A stretch of DNA of 64,000 nucleotides, from assembly GCA_004557185.1 (NCBI GenBank), contig SFEP01000009.1, positions 1-64,000 of the forward strand. Direction: 5' to 3'. The notes under the pieces were generated by a model that was not told the origin of the DNA, did not search any database, and worked only from the letters and a program-made list of their open reading frames with translations. The DNA is from Bacteroidales bacterium (GTDB lineage: Bacteria > Bacteroidota > Bacteroidia > Bacteroidales > Bacteroidaceae). The position numbers were made by a program, and so were the translations under genes. Each line of letters opens with the position of its first letter. Position 1 is the stretch's first letter. This document shows, piece by piece, positions 16,722 to 26,894 of this stretch.

Positions 16722-16786
16722 TATGGTTTACGCTGCCTCGGCAAGCGTCGGGTGACGAAGGTGCCGAGGAGGGACGTGTGGAGCGT

Positions 16787-18235
16787 TTAGAGGCCGTAAC
16801 TGAGCGTGTCGATGTAGTTGTAGAACACGCCGCCCAGACCGCACACGATGACGCCGGCGATGCAGAGGAGCAGGGCGAGGCGGGTGTAGACGTCGCTACG
16901 GAAGGTGGGTATGGGGTTATCGGACGGTGTGATGTACATGGCCTTGACGATGAGCAGGTAGTAGTAGAGCGAGATGACGGTGTTGGCCAAGGCGATGAAC
17001 ACCAGCAGGGGGTAGCCTGCGTTGAAGGCGGCCATGAACACGAAGAACTTGCTGAAGAAGCCTGCAAACGGGGGTATGCCTGCCAAGGAGAAGAGGCAGA
17101 GCGTCATGAGGAAGGCCAACTTGGGGTTGGTGCGGTAGAGGCCGTTGTAGTCGGAGATGTTGACCTTGCCGCTGCCTTCCTCCACCGAGGTCATGACGGC
17201 GAAGGCACCGAGGTTGGAAACCATGTAGACCAGGAGGTAGAACACGAGGGCTGACATGCCCTGCGCCGTGCCGTCCATGACAGCGAGCACAAGATAGCCT
17301 GCCTGCGAAATGGCAGAGAAGGCCATGAAGCGCTTGATGTTGTCCTGACGGATGGCGAAGAGGTTGGCCACGGTGATGGAGGCCACGATGAGCCAGTAGA
17401 GGGCGGTGTTCCAGGCATACATGAGGTCGCACTGGGCAAAGGCCTTCATGAAGACGGTCATGAGCACAAAGGCGGCAGCACCCTTGGAGATGACGCTGAG
17501 GTAGGCGGTGACGGAGGTGGGGGCTCCCTGGTAGGTGTCGGCTGTCCAGAGGTGGAAGGGCACGAGGGAAATCTTGAAGCCCATGCCCGTGATGAAGAGC
17601 AGCAGGCCGAAGATGCTGAGGAGCGAACCGTCGATGAGTACCCCAATCTCGTTGAAGTAGAGGGTGCCCGTGACGCCGTAGATGAGCGAGATGCCGTAGA
17701 GGAGCAGGGCGCTGGAGAAGAGGGCGAGGAGGATGTACTTGGCACCGGCCTCAGCACTCTGCGAACGCTTTTTGTCGAAGGCCACGAGTGCCGTCATGGG
17801 CACAGAGGCGAGTTCGAGACCGATGAAGAACATGAGGAAGTGTCCGCTGGAAATCATGAGGTACATGCCCAGCAGGGTGAAGAGCAAGAGCTGGTAGAAC
17901 TCGCCCTGCTTGACGAGGTTCTCCTCGCGGCTGAGCCACTTGTGGGCCATGAGGAAGGTGACGAGGGTGCCGAGGTTGAGCACGGTCTTCATCACGGTCA
18001 TCATGGGCGTGTACTGATACATGCCGCCAAAAGCCTCAGCCGGCGCAGCACTGCAGCAGGGCAGGAAGTTGAGCGCGGTGTGCACAGCCAGCAGGACGGC
18101 AGGGAGGGGCGTGTTGAAAACGCCACGCCCGCTCTTCTTGTCAGGGCACATGAAGAGGTCGGCCAGGAACAGCACTACAATGACTGCTAACAGCGAGAGC
18201 TCCTCGTGCATATAAAGGAATTGCGAATAATCCAT
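16787..18235 (-). CDS. nuoN: NADH-quinone oxidoreductase subunit N
   Basis: A 482-residue antiporter-like membrane subunit of complex I with about fourteen transmembrane segments. Family marks include [20 protein letters not shown], the conserved lysine region [46 protein letters not shown] and [19 protein letters not shown]. It forms one of the proton channels in the membrane arm. Last gene of the operon, 21 bases after nuoM, followed by a terminator at 16675. Confidence 0.95.
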   Translation of the reverse strand: MDYSQFLYMHEELSLLAVIVVLFLADLFMCPDKKSGRGVFNTPLPAVLLAVHTALNFLPCCSAAPAEAFGGMYQYTPMMTVMKTVLNLGTLVTFLMAHKWLSREENLVKQGEFYQLLLFTLLGMYLMISSGHFLMFFIGLELASVPMTALVAFDKKRSQSAEAGAKYILLALFSSALLLYGISLIYGVTGTLYFNEIGVLIDGSLLSIFGLLLFITGMGFKISLVPFHLWTADTYQGAPTSVTAYLSVISKGAAAFVLMTVFMKAFAQCDLMYAWNTALYWLIVASITVANLFAIRQDNIKRFMAFSAISQAGYLVLAVMDGTAQGMSALVFYLLVYMVSNLGAFAVMTSVEEGSGKVNISDYNGLYRTNPKLAFLMTLCLFSLAGIPPFAGFFSKFFVFMAAFNAGYPLLVFIALANTVISLYYYLLIVKAMYITPSDNPIPTFRSDVYTRLALLLCIAGVIVCGLGGVFYNYIDTLSYGL

Positions 18236-18256
18236 GTGTGGAGTTTTTGTACGGGG

Positions 18257-19789
18257 TTAAAGGAAAGGATTACAGCTTGAAACCGTGACGGTGGCAGCGT
18301 GGATGTGATTGACAATAGGCTCGACGCCCGTTGAAATCATGTTGCTGACCCACAGCGGGGCCATACCCAAGGCTGCCACGGCGAGAATGAGACAGATGAC
18401 GGAGAAACGCTCGTCCCACGTGGCGTCGGTGAGCTGGAGATGGTGCTCGTTCTTGCAGGTACCGTAGAGGATTTTACCCACCACGCGCAGAATGTAGACT
18501 GCCGTGATGACGATGGACGTGCAGGCGGCAATGGTGAGGACGCGGTGGAAGGTGTCGGCATTCTGGAATGAACCTACGAAGATGGTCATCTCGGCAATGA
18601 AGCCCGAGAAACCGGGCAAACCAAGGTTGGCCAGACCGGCAATGATGTAGCCGCAGGAGAGGAAGGGCATGATGCGCATAAGGCCGTCGAGCTCGCGGAT
18701 GTCGCGGGTGTGGGTGCGGCCATAAATCATGCCGATGAGGGCGAAGAAGAGGGCCGTCATGAGACCGTGGCTGAGCATCTGGAGCACGGCGCCGGTGCAG
18801 GAGGTTTCATTCAACATGAGGATGGCGAACAGCACGAGGCCGCAGTGCGACACGGAGCTGTAGGCGTTGATGTACTTGAGGTCGGTCTGCACACAGGCGC
18901 TGAAGGCACCGTAGACCACGGAGATGCCCGTGAGGATGAGGAATATCCAACCGAGCTCGTTGGCAGCCTCGGGCATGAGGTACATGGCAATGCGGAAGCA
19001 GCCGTAGCCACCCAGCTTCATGAGTACGCCGGCATGCAGCATCGACACGGCCGTGGGGGCCGAAGCGTGACCGTCGGGGCTCCATGTGTGGAAGGGGAAG
19101 AGGGCTCCGAGCACACCGAAACCGATGAAGGTGAGGGGGAACCAGAGGCACTGCTGGGCAAAGGGAATGGCATGGGCGCCGCCCGTGTGGTTGGCAATCT
19201 CGACAATGTTCATGGTCTGGCCACCGGCACCGTAGAAGATGCCGAAGATGCCGCACATGAGGAAGGCCGAGCCGCCCATGAGCATGAGGGTGAGCTTCAT
19301 GGCTGCATACTCCTTGCGGCCACTACCCCACACGCCAATGAGCAGGTACATGGGGATGAGGGCTATCTCGTAGAACATGAACATGGCGAACATGTCGACA
19401 GAGATGAAGAAGCCGAACACACCGAGGCTCAGCAGGGTGAACCAAAGGAAGTACTCCTTGGTGAGGGGCTTGAGCTGCCACGAGGCAAAGGTGCCCGTGA
19501 AGACGATGACGGACGAAAGCAGCAACATGGCTACAGAGATGCCGTCGACACCTACGGAATACTTGATGTGCAGGGGGGCGAACCAGTCGAACGAGGCGGT
19601 GTAGAGCATTTCACCCTCAACGCCTGCGGCACGGTCGGCCAGGAAGATGTAGGTAAGGTAGACCGACAAAGCCAGCAAAGCCGTACTACCGGCCACCATG
19701 ACGGCACGCACTCCCTTGACGTTGCTGGCGAGCCACAGTCCGAGCAGCATGACCAGCGGTATGAGAACGAATAATGATAGGAAATTCAT
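18257..19789 (-). CDS. nuoM: NADH-quinone oxidoreductase subunit M
   Basis: A 510-residue antiporter-like subunit with about fourteen membrane segments. It carries the conserved glutamate region MFMFYEIALIPMYLLIGVWG, FPFHTWSPDGHASAPTAVSMLHAGVLMKLGGYG and the GLPGFSGFIAEMTIFVGSF segment. It is a proton-pumping module of the complex I membrane arm, between NuoL and NuoN. 21 bases separate it from nuoL upstream and from nuoN downstream. Confidence 0.95.
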   Translation of the reverse strand: MNFLSLFVLIPLVMLLGLWLASNVKGVRAVMVAGSTALLALSVYLTYIFLADRAAGVEGEMLYTASFDWFAPLHIKYSVGVDGISVAMLLLSSVIVFTGTFASWQLKPLTKEYFLWFTLLSLGVFGFFISVDMFAMFMFYEIALIPMYLLIGVWGSGRKEYAAMKLTLMLMGGSAFLMCGIFGIFYGAGGQTMNIVEIANHTGGAHAIPFAQQCLWFPLTFIGFGVLGALFPFHTWSPDGHASAPTAVSMLHAGVLMKLGGYGCFRIAMYLMPEAANELGWIFLILTGISVVYGAFSACVQTDLKYINAYSSVSHCGLVLFAILMLNETSCTGAVLQMLSHGLMTALFFALIGMIYGRTHTRDIRELDGLMRIMPFLSCGYIIAGLANLGLPGFSGFIAEMTIFVGSFQNADTFHRVLTIAACTSIVITAVYILRVVGKILYGTCKNEHHLQLTDATWDERFSVICLILAVAALGMAPLWVSNMISTGVEPIVNHIHAATVTVSSCNPFL

Positions 19790-19810
19790 TGTGCTGAATG
19801 TTTTAAGCAG

Positions 19811-21715
19811 TTATGCAAATGCCATGACGGCCAACAAAATCAAAGTGCCCAGCAGGAAGACAAACGCATACTGCTGCACGGAACCGCTCTGCAAGCCGCG
19901 GATGCGGAAGCTGAGGGCGTTGGTGCCCCAGGCCAGGAAGTCGAAGAAACCGTCGACAATGTGGCGGTCGAACCAGGCAATGGGCTTGCTGATGTGGGCA
20001 AAGATGATGCGGTGGGTAACGTACTGGTAGACCTCGTCGAGGTAGAAGCGCTTGTAGGCCCAGCGGTGCAGACGGCCGAACTTCTCGGCCAGGGCATCGG
20101 CCTTGGGCTGGCGCTCACCCATATACATATAGGTAGCCAGGAAGATGGAGGCTACGGCAATGATGATGCTGGTGCAAGCTACATGGGGGTCGAGGTGAAT
20201 GTCGTAGATGCGGCTGTCGGCACTCACAAAGTGGCCGAAGGGAATGAAACCTGCCACGCAGGTAACGACGGCAAGGAACATGAGGGGGAAGGTCATGGTG
20301 AGGGGAGCCTCATGCGGCGTGTGCTTGGCATGGAGTTCCTTGTTTTCCGTTCCCCAGAAGATGCCGTAGTAGAGGCGGAACATGTAGAACGCGGTCATGG
20401 CGGCGATGGCGGTCATCACCCAGCCCATGGCAGGACTGTAGGCGAAGGCGGCCGTGAGGATTTCGTCCTTCGAGAAAAAGCCCGAGAAGGGAGGAATGCC
20501 CGAAATGGCCAGACAGGCGATGAAGAAGGTGATGTTGGTGATGGGCATGTACTTGCGCAGGCCGCCCATGGCGCTCATCTCGTTGCTGTGCACGGCATGG
20601 ATGATGCAGCCTGCACCGAGGAAGAGCAGGGCCTTGAACATGGCATGCGTGAAGAGGTGGAACATGGAGGCCATGTAGCCCAGCGAACCTACGTGCTCGT
20701 GGCCCGTGGTGTACTCGGTGCAAACGCCGAGCGACACCATCATGAAGGCGATCTGCGAAATGGTGGAGAAGGCGAGCACACGCTTGATGTCGCTCTGGCA
20801 GCAGGCCACGGCGGCAGCATAGAACGCGGTGAAGGCGCCGACCCAGGCCACAATGTGCAGCGTGGAGGGTGCGTAGGCTATCCAGAGCGGGAAGAGGCGG
20901 GCTATCTGGAAGACGCCGGCCACCACCATCGTGGCAGCGTGAATAAGGGCCGACACAGGCGTGGGGCCTTCCATGGCGTCGGGCAGCCAGATGTGCAGCG
21001 GGAACATGGCACTCTTACCGGCACCGCCGATGAACATCAGGAACAGGGCCACGGGGAGCATGGAAGCGCCAAGGGCAAAGCCTGCCTGGTTGAAGTCGAA
21101 GCCGAACGAGTGGCAGTAGTAGCCATAAATAAGGATGCCCACGAGGAAGAACATGTCGGCGAAACGCGTGACGATGAAGGCCTTCTTCGAGGCGGCGATG
21201 GCTGCAGGCGAGGTGTAGTAGAAACCGATGAGGAGGTAGGAGGATACGCCTACAAGTTCCCAGAACATGTACATCTGGAAAATGTTGGTGGCCACTACCA
21301 GACCGAGCATCGACATGGTGAAGAGGCTGAGGAAAGCGTAGTAGCGCTGGAAGCCACGTTCACCGTGCATGTAGCCGAACGAGTAGATGTGAACCATGAG
21401 CGACACGGTGCTTATGACGATAAGCATCATGACGGAGATGGGGTCGAGCAGAATGCCCATGTCGAAGCTGAGCCCCTGCACGAAGAAGGGGAGCCAGGTG
21501 TAATTGTAGGGCATGAGGGCAGGCAGGGCACCTTCGGCGGTGCGCGGCGTCATGAAGAAGTACTCATACGCTGTATAGTACGACATGGCAGCCACTGCCA
21601 ACAGCACGGCCGTGCCAATGAGGCCTGCCGCTTTATGGCTGAACCATTTACCGAACACTCCAAGCAGGAGGAACGAGAGGAATGGCAGCAGAAGTATGAA
21701 AATTGTGTAGTCCAT
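19811..21715 (-). CDS. nuoL: NADH-quinone oxidoreductase subunit L
   Basis: A 634-residue distal antiporter-like subunit of complex I. It carries FWELVGVSSYLLIGFYY, FIGGAGKSAMFPLHIWLPDAMEGPTPVSALIHAATMVVAGV and FFIACLAISGIPPFSGFFSKDE, then a C-terminal extension that corresponds to the lateral helix (residues about 530-634). The ATG at 21715 (MDYTIFILLLPF) fits the family; the open frame upstream is unconserved. The gene follows nuoK after 162 bases, the largest gap inside the operon, where nothing else was recognised. Confidence 0.95.
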   Translation of the reverse strand: MDYTIFILLLPFLSFLLLGVFGKWFSHKAAGLIGTAVLLAVAAMSYYTAYEYFFMTPRTAEGALPALMPYNYTWLPFFVQGLSFDMGILLDPISVMMLIVISTVSLMVHIYSFGYMHGERGFQRYYAFLSLFTMSMLGLVVATNIFQMYMFWELVGVSSYLLIGFYYTSPAAIAASKKAFIVTRFADMFFLVGILIYGYYCHSFGFDFNQAGFALGASMLPVALFLMFIGGAGKSAMFPLHIWLPDAMEGPTPVSALIHAATMVVAGVFQIARLFPLWIAYAPSTLHIVAWVGAFTAFYAAAVACCQSDIKRVLAFSTISQIAFMMVSLGVCTEYTTGHEHVGSLGYMASMFHLFTHAMFKALLFLGAGCIIHAVHSNEMSAMGGLRKYMPITNITFFIACLAISGIPPFSGFFSKDEILTAAFAYSPAMGWVMTAIAAMTAFYMFRLYYGIFWGTENKELHAKHTPHEAPLTMTFPLMFLAVVTCVAGFIPFGHFVSADSRIYDIHLDPHVACTSIIIAVASIFLATYMYMGERQPKADALAEKFGRLHRWAYKRFYLDEVYQYVTHRIIFAHISKPIAWFDRHIVDGFFDFLAWGTNALSFRIRGLQSGSVQQYAFVFLLGTLILLAVMAFA

Positions 21716-21877
21716 TGTTATTGAGTTTGAGATTTCGTTGGCGCGTTGCCTGGTGCCTGTGCCGCGGTGCGGCGTGCCTTGGTCGCGGTGAGGCGTGGAG
21801 GCCTCGGGCGGCATGCGTGGCAGGGCAGGGAGCAGGGCGCCATAGCGTCTTAAACTGCAAGGCTCGTCACCCTGCCT

Positions 21878-22186
21878 TTACCATTTCATTTCCTCCAACC
21901 CATCTGCCTGTATGTGCTTTTTCATACGGTAGATGTTAATCATAATGGCGATGGCAATGGCACTCTCGGCAGCCGAGATGGCAATGCTGAAGAGGGAGAA
22001 GAAGTAGCCTTCGTAGCCCTCGGGATGCAGCATGCGGTTGAACACGGCAAAGTTGAGGTCGGTGGCATTGAGCATCAGCTCGACCGAGAGGAGTATGGCC
22101 AAGGTGCTGCGGCGTGTCAGGAACCCGAAAACGCCTGCAAACATCATGACGGCTGATACAATCAGTAAGTATTCCAGTTGAATCAT
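21878..22186 (-). CDS. nuoK: NADH-quinone oxidoreductase subunit K
   Basis: A 102-residue protein with three transmembrane helices, the usual NuoK length from the ATG at 22186 (MIQLEYLLIVSAVMMFAGVFG). The conserved membrane glutamates are visible in SVELMLNATDLNFAVF and AISAAESAIAIAIMINIYR. NuoK passes conformational or proton coupling between the quinone site and the antiporter subunits. It follows nuoJ by 49 bases. Confidence 0.95.
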   Translation of the reverse strand: MIQLEYLLIVSAVMMFAGVFGFLTRRSTLAILLSVELMLNATDLNFAVFNRMLHPEGYEGYFFSLFSIAISAAESAIAIAIMINIYRMKKHIQADGLEEMKW

Positions 22187-22235
22187 TGTTTGTTGAATTT
22201 CTACGCCTGACCGCTGTGTGCGGCGCGGCGAGGGG

Positions 22236-22760
22236 TTAGCGTTTGCGGGCAATAAGCAGGGCTCCCACGATGCAGGCAAGCAGCAGTACGCTGACAGCCT
22301 CGAAAGGCAGCAGGTAGCCGTTGTCGCCCGTAGAGAGCATGTTAGAGCCGATGGAGTGAATGCTGGTCACGGCGCTGGCCGTTTCGCTCGGTGCGCTCAG
22401 AGGCAGCGAACGGAAGGGGTGCGAGAGCACGACGCCGAGGAACGTGAGAAAACCGACAAGGCTCAGGATAAGGCCCCACGAGGCATCCTTGACAGTGCGC
22501 TTGAACACGCCTTCTTCCTTGCCGCCCTCGGTGAGCAGGATGGAGAACACGTAGAGCACGATGATGCCGCCGGCGTAGACCATCACTTGTACGGAACCGA
22601 GGAACGTATATCCCATTAAGAAATACATACCGGCCGTGCCAAGGAGCACGAAGAGCAGGTATGTGGCGGCACGCACAATGCTCTTGGTGAGCACCGTGGC
22701 CATAGCCGAACAAGCTATGAGCACCGCCAGGATGACGAACATGATATTTTGTGAATCCAT
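22236..22760 (-). CDS. nuoJ: NADH-quinone oxidoreductase subunit J
   Basis: A 174-residue membrane subunit with five hydrophobic segments. It includes the NuoJ core LLFVLLGTAGMYFLMGYTFLGSVQVMVYAGGIIVLYVFSIL. The third helix of this subunit moves during turnover in complex I. It lies between nuoI (about 114 bases upstream) and nuoK. Confidence 0.93.
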   Translation of the reverse strand: MDSQNIMFVILAVLIACSAMATVLTKSIVRAATYLLFVLLGTAGMYFLMGYTFLGSVQVMVYAGGIIVLYVFSILLTEGGKEEGVFKRTVKDASWGLILSLVGFLTFLGVVLSHPFRSLPLSAPSETASAVTSIHSIGSNMLSTGDNGYLLPFEAVSVLLLACIVGALLIARKR

Positions 22761-22874
22761 ATTGTTATTGTTGTTTTACCGCCACCTTGTCGCGTCGGCA
22801 CTGCCTTGCTCCGCCGTTGTGCCCCTTGGCTGGGGCGCGGGGTGGCAGCGGCACGGCATGGGGTGGCTGAGTGG

Positions 22875-23336
22875 CTACTCCTGCACCTTGCTCCCCTCGT
22901 GGTTGAGCGTGAGAATGAGTTTGGCGCGGTCGAATACGGCGTTCTCATAGCTCTGGTCGAACGTGATGGCACCGTGAGGACAAGCGCGGGTGCAGAGTTG
23001 GCAGAACATGCAGGAGCCGAGGTTGTATTCATACTTGACAAGGCGCTTTTTCTTTTTGCCGTCGGGCGTTTCGTAGAATTCGCTTGTCACGTTGATGGTG
23101 CCGTTGGGGCATGCCATCTGGCACAGTCCGCAGCCTACGCACTTGTGTTCGTTGTTTTCGTTATGCGGCATGGTGAGCGACCCGCGGAAGCGTTCGAACA
23201 TCTGGTTCGTGTCGCGGTTTTCGGGGTACTGCTCCGTAATCTTCGGGGTGAAAAACTCGCGCATGGTGGTTTTGAGACCCGTGCCGAGGCTTTTCAGTCC
23301 GTCGACGATACCGCCTACATAGGATTTATCTTCCAT
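22875..23336 (-). CDS. nuoI: NADH-quinone oxidoreductase subunit I (two 4Fe-4S clusters)
   Basis: A 153-residue ferredoxin-like subunit with two CxxCxxCxxxCP motifs, CVGCGLCQMACP and CMFCQLCTRACP, which bind clusters N6a and N6b and relay electrons towards NuoB. The start at 23336 (MEDKSYVGGIVDGLKSLGTG) is preferred; an upstream in-frame extension is unconserved. It follows nuoH by 85 bases. With NuoE/F/G absent, NuoI and NuoB are the only Fe-S subunits here. Confidence 0.95.
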   Translation of the reverse strand: MEDKSYVGGIVDGLKSLGTGLKTTMREFFTPKITEQYPENRDTNQMFERFRGSLTMPHNENNEHKCVGCGLCQMACPNGTINVTSEFYETPDGKKKKRLVKYEYNLGSCMFCQLCTRACPHGAITFDQSYENAVFDRAKLILTLNHEGSKVQE

Positions 23337-23421
23337 TTTCTTCTTTATTATGCTTGGTTTATCATCGGCCTGCCGCCGCCTGTGCAGCAAGTGTGGGCTG
23401 CGGGGCGGGCGGCGTGGCAGG

Positions 23422-24507
23422 TCAGAATGTCCAGCCCATGGCCACGCAGAGGGCCATCAGCACGAGGTTGACCATGGTGAAGGGCACCAGGTACTTCCAT
23501 TCGAGCGACAATATCTGGTCGATGCGCAAACGGGGGAAGGTCCAGCGCAACCACATGAGCAGGAATACGACGAAGAACGTCTTGCCCACGAACCACACGG
23601 CGCCAGGTATCATATCCATCACGCCGTTGAAGGCCTCGAGGCCGTAGAGGTGCAGGGGAGCCCAACCGCCCAGGAAGATGGTGGAGGCCATGCCGGCACA
23701 GATGAAGAGGTTGAGGTATTCTGCCAGATAGTAGTAGCCGAAGTGCATACCCGAATACTCGGTGTGGTAGCCGGCCGTCAGCTCGCTCTCGCACTCAGGC
23801 AGGTCGAACGGGCCGCGGTTACACTCGGCATTGCCTGCCACCAGATAGATAAGGAAGGCTATGACGGCGGGCACGTGGCCACGCACAATGTTCCAGCCAT
23901 TCACATACTGGTCGTGGCAGATTTCGCTGAACGACATGGTGCCCGTGAGGCAAATCATGGCCAGCATGGTCAAGCCGATGGAGAGTTCGTAACTGATGAT
24001 CTGCGCACCGCTACGCATGGCGCCGATGAGCGAATACTTGTTGTTGCTGCTCCATCCGGCCAGCAGGATGCCCACAACGCCGATTGACGATATGGCGAGG
24101 AAGAAGAAGACGCCCACATTGAAGTCGATGATGTGCGCCCCCTGGTTCCAAGGCAGGCAGGAGAAGGTAATCATCGAGGCCGTCACCACAAGGAACGGGG
24201 CCAGGTTGTGCAGGAACAGGTCACTCTGCCTCATGCTGATAATCTCCTTGGTCAGCATCTTGAACACGTCGCTGAACACTTGGAGCGTGCCCCATTTACC
24301 CACGCGCATCGGGCCGAGCCGGCACTGAAAGCAGGCACATACCTTGCGCTCCATATAAATAAGGGCGATGGCAAACACAGCGTAGAGCGTGATGATGACC
24401 AGAGCCACGAGCACGCTCTCCGTCAGGATAGCGCCCCACTCGGCCATGCCACACGTCTGCATGAGGAAACTGTGAAGCCAGGTTGTTACGGTTGAAAAGT
24501 CGAACAT
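23422..24507 (-). CDS. nuoH: NADH-quinone oxidoreductase subunit H
   Basis: A 361-residue membrane subunit with about eight to nine helices that forms the quinone chamber with NuoB and NuoD. Family marks are ERKVCACFQCRLGPMRVGKWGTLQVFSDVFKMLTKE near the N terminus, AGWSSNNKYSLIGAMRSGAQIISYE, and the acidic loop FDLPECESELTAGYHTEYSG. It lies 54 bases after nuoCD. Confidence 0.95.
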   Translation of the reverse strand: MFDFSTVTTWLHSFLMQTCGMAEWGAILTESVLVALVIITLYAVFAIALIYMERKVCACFQCRLGPMRVGKWGTLQVFSDVFKMLTKEIISMRQSDLFLHNLAPFLVVTASMITFSCLPWNQGAHIIDFNVGVFFFLAISSIGVVGILLAGWSSNNKYSLIGAMRSGAQIISYELSIGLTMLAMICLTGTMSFSEICHDQYVNGWNIVRGHVPAVIAFLIYLVAGNAECNRGPFDLPECESELTAGYHTEYSGMHFGYYYLAEYLNLFICAGMASTIFLGGWAPLHLYGLEAFNGVMDMIPGAVWFVGKTFFVVFLLMWLRWTFPRLRIDQILSLEWKYLVPFTMVNLVLMALCVAMGWTF

Positions 24508-24561
24508 ATTGAATCTTGGATATTCTTTGTTTACTTGCGTGCACGGGGCACGTCGTGAGTC

Positions 24562-26268
24562 TTATCGGTCGATGTCGGGCACCACATAGTCTACTGTACC
24601 GCCGATGGTGATGAGGTCGGCCAGCATGTTGTTGCGGCAGGCCGTGTCCATCACCGACACGAGGGGCAGACCAGTGGAGCGATAGTGCACACGATAGGGG
24701 TTCTTGTCGCCCTTGCTTTCGATGAAGACGCCCAACTGGCCACGGCTTCCCTCTACCGCGCTGTAGTAGGTGCCTACGGGCAGCTTGATGATGGGCTTCA
24801 TCTTCTGCTGCACATCGCCCTCGGGGATGTTGTCGATGAGCTGCTCAATGATGCTGAGGCTCTCGAGTATCTCGTCGAGACGAATCATGTAGCGGGCAAA
24901 GGAGTCGCCCTCGGTGCGTATCACCTCGTTGAACTGCACACGGTCGTAGGCAGCATAGGGGCGTATCTTACGCAGGTCGTTGTGCCAGCCCGAGGCGCGT
25001 CCCGTACCGCCGGTGCAGCCATACGAGATGACCTGCTCCTTGGTGAGCACGCCCACGCCCTTGGCGCGGTTCTGGAAGATGACGTTGCCCGTGAAGATGT
25101 CGTGATACTCCTTGATGTTCTTGCGCATATAGGGGATGAACTCCTTCACGCGCTTCACAAAGTTGGGGTGAATGTCGGCCATCACGCCACCAATGGTGTT
25201 GTAGTTCAGGATGAGGCGGCCGCCGCAGGTTTCCTCGAAGATGTCGAGTATCTTCTCACGGTCGCGGAAACCGTAGAGGAAGGCCGTGGTGGCACCGAGG
25301 TCCTGGCACAGACAGCTGAAGAAGAGGATGTGCGAGTCAATACGCTGCAGCTCGTCCATGATGGTGCGGATTACCTGCACGCGGTCGCTCACCTCCACCC
25401 CCATGGCCTGCTCTATGCACATGCACAGGGCATGGCGGTTCTGCATGGCGCCAAGGTAGTCAAGGCGGTCGGTCATGGCCAGCAGCTGCGGGTAGGTCAT
25501 CTGCTCGCTAATCTTCTCCACACCACGGTGTATGTAGCCCAGCACGGGGTCGATTTTGCGAATCATTTCGCCTTCGAGTGCTACGCGGAAGTGCAGCACA
25601 CCGTGTGTTGAGGGGTGCTGCGGACCGATGTTCACCACATAGTCATCGGCGGTGAAGAGGGGGTGCTCCGTAGCCACAAGCTGTCCGTCGGCCGTGAGTT
25701 CGTAGGAGTGCGTCACGTCGCTCAGCGGCTCGTTGGTCATGCGCAGCGGGTTGTCCTTTTCGGGGTCGTTGTCCTTGCGCATGGGGTAGCCCACCCAGTC
25801 TTCACGCATGAAGAGGCGGCGCATGTCGGGGTGTCCCGTGAATACGATGCCGTAGAAGTCATACACCTCACGTTCGTAGGTGTGTGCTATGTCCCACAGG
25901 TCGCTCACCGAGGGCAGCGCGGGGTGTTCGCGGTCGGTAGTCACGCACTTCAGGCAAGCCTGTGCGCCGGTCTGTGTGTTTTCAAGTTGATACACCACGC
26001 CCAGGCCGTCCTCCATCCAGTCTTCGCCGGTCAGGTTGACCAGGAAGTCCATGCCCTCCTTGTGGCGCAGACGTTCCATTTCGGCACGCAGGGCCTCAGG
26101 AGCGAGCACCTGGGGTTTGAGTTCGTTCACGGCGGGCTTGGCAGGTGCAGCAGGCGCAGCGGCGGGTTTGGCCGTTGCAGCCTTTGCTGCGGGTTTGGCT
26201 GCGGCAGGTGCTGCCTTAGCCTTTTGCGCCTCAGCGGGGGCGGCTTTCGGTGTCAGTTCTTCGCTCAT
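24562..26268 (-). CDS. nuoCD: NADH-quinone oxidoreductase fused subunits C and D
   Basis: A 568-residue fusion. Residues about 1-50 are an Ala/Pro/Lys-rich tail (KAAPAEAQKAKAAPAAAKPA) unlike the usual N terminus. Residues about 55-180 are NuoC (YEREVYDFYGIVFTGHPDMRRLFMREDWVGYPMRKD). The rest is NuoD, the quinone-binding 49 kDa subunit (NIGPQHPSTHGVLHFRVALEGE, HRGVEKISE, DRLDYLGAMQNRHA, GCTGGTGRASGWHNDLRK). C-D fusion is known in Bacteroidetes and enterobacteria. The gene starts in a 4-base overlap with the nuoB stop, so translation is probably coupled. Confidence 0.95.
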   Translation of the reverse strand: MSEELTPKAAPAEAQKAKAAPAAAKPAAKAATAKPAAAPAAPAKPAVNELKPQVLAPEALRAEMERLRHKEGMDFLVNLTGEDWMEDGLGVVYQLENTQTGAQACLKCVTTDREHPALPSVSDLWDIAHTYEREVYDFYGIVFTGHPDMRRLFMREDWVGYPMRKDNDPEKDNPLRMTNEPLSDVTHSYELTADGQLVATEHPLFTADDYVVNIGPQHPSTHGVLHFRVALEGEMIRKIDPVLGYIHRGVEKISEQMTYPQLLAMTDRLDYLGAMQNRHALCMCIEQAMGVEVSDRVQVIRTIMDELQRIDSHILFFSCLCQDLGATTAFLYGFRDREKILDIFEETCGGRLILNYNTIGGVMADIHPNFVKRVKEFIPYMRKNIKEYHDIFTGNVIFQNRAKGVGVLTKEQVISYGCTGGTGRASGWHNDLRKIRPYAAYDRVQFNEVIRTEGDSFARYMIRLDEILESLSIIEQLIDNIPEGDVQQKMKPIIKLPVGTYYSAVEGSRGQLGVFIESKGDKNPYRVHYRSTGLPLVSVMDTACRNNMLADLITIGGTVDYVVPDIDR

Positions 26269-26894
26269 GCCTGTTCCTCCTGATTATAGATTTGTTCTTC
26301 TTTTTCAGCAGCCTGCACCTTGTAGGGGTCGCGCTCCTTGCGGTTGGTCGTACCGAAGAAGTTCTCCACCTTCACAATGCGCTGCAGCTGCATCATGCCG
26401 TACAGGAACGACTCGGGGCGCGGGGGGCAGCCCGGCACGTACACGTCGACGGGGATAATCTTGTCGACGCCGTTGAGCACGTGGTACGACTTGGTGAAGG
26501 GGCCGCCCGACACCGAACAGCCGCCGATGGCCACCACATATTTGGGGTCGGCCATCTGGTCGTAGAGGCGCTTGAGCACGGGGGCCATCTTGGTGGTGAT
26601 GGTGCCGCACACCAGGATGACGTCGGCCTGGCGCGGACTGTTACGCGTTACCTCGAAACCGAAGCGGGCAATATCGTAACGGGCGGCGCACACGGCCATA
26701 AACTCGATGCCGCAGCAGCTGGTGGCAAACGTCAGCGGCCAGAGCGAGTTGGAGCGGCCCCAGTCGATGAGGTCGTCCAGCGCGCGCACCACCACGTTGG
26801 CACCGCCAGCGTTCAGTTCGGCTACAATCTTTTCGTAGGTCTCGTTGTCCTTGAATTCCTCGTAGGGAATGGACTTGATCGTCGCTCTTTTCAT
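26265..26894 (-). CDS. nuoB: NADH-quinone oxidoreductase subunit B
   Basis: A 209-residue subunit carrying cluster N2. The cysteines appear in TFATSCCGIEF, AIGGCSVSGGPF and VYVPGCPPRPES, the usual NuoB pattern, with RNSPRQADVILVCGTIT between. N2 hands electrons to quinone. The ATG at 26894 overlaps the nuoA stop as ATGA; an ATG at 26900 (MAMKRAT) is the alternative. The open frame continues far upstream into nuoA but without similarity. The end overlaps the nuoCD start by 4 bases. Confidence 0.95.
   Translation of the reverse strand: MKRATIKSIPYEEFKDNETYEKIVAELNAGGANVVVRALDDLIDWGRSNSLWPLTFATSCCGIEFMAVCAARYDIARFGFEVTRNSPRQADVILVCGTITTKMAPVLKRLYDQMADPKYVVAIGGCSVSGGPFTKSYHVLNGVDKIIPVDVYVPGCPPRPESFLYGMMQLQRIVKVENFFGTTNRKERDPYKVQAAEKEEQIYNQEEQA

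Noticed and set aside
16493..17254. Open frame on the plus strand starting in repeat copy A and running into nuoN
   Set aside because: It is made of the 21-base repeat read as heptads and then the antisense of nuoN; no coding support.
19961..21724. 587-codon open frame on the plus strand, antisense to nuoL
   Set aside because: Its translation is rich in His, Gly and Glu, resembles no family and mirrors the codon pattern of nuoL. It is an expected shadow in GC-rich DNA.
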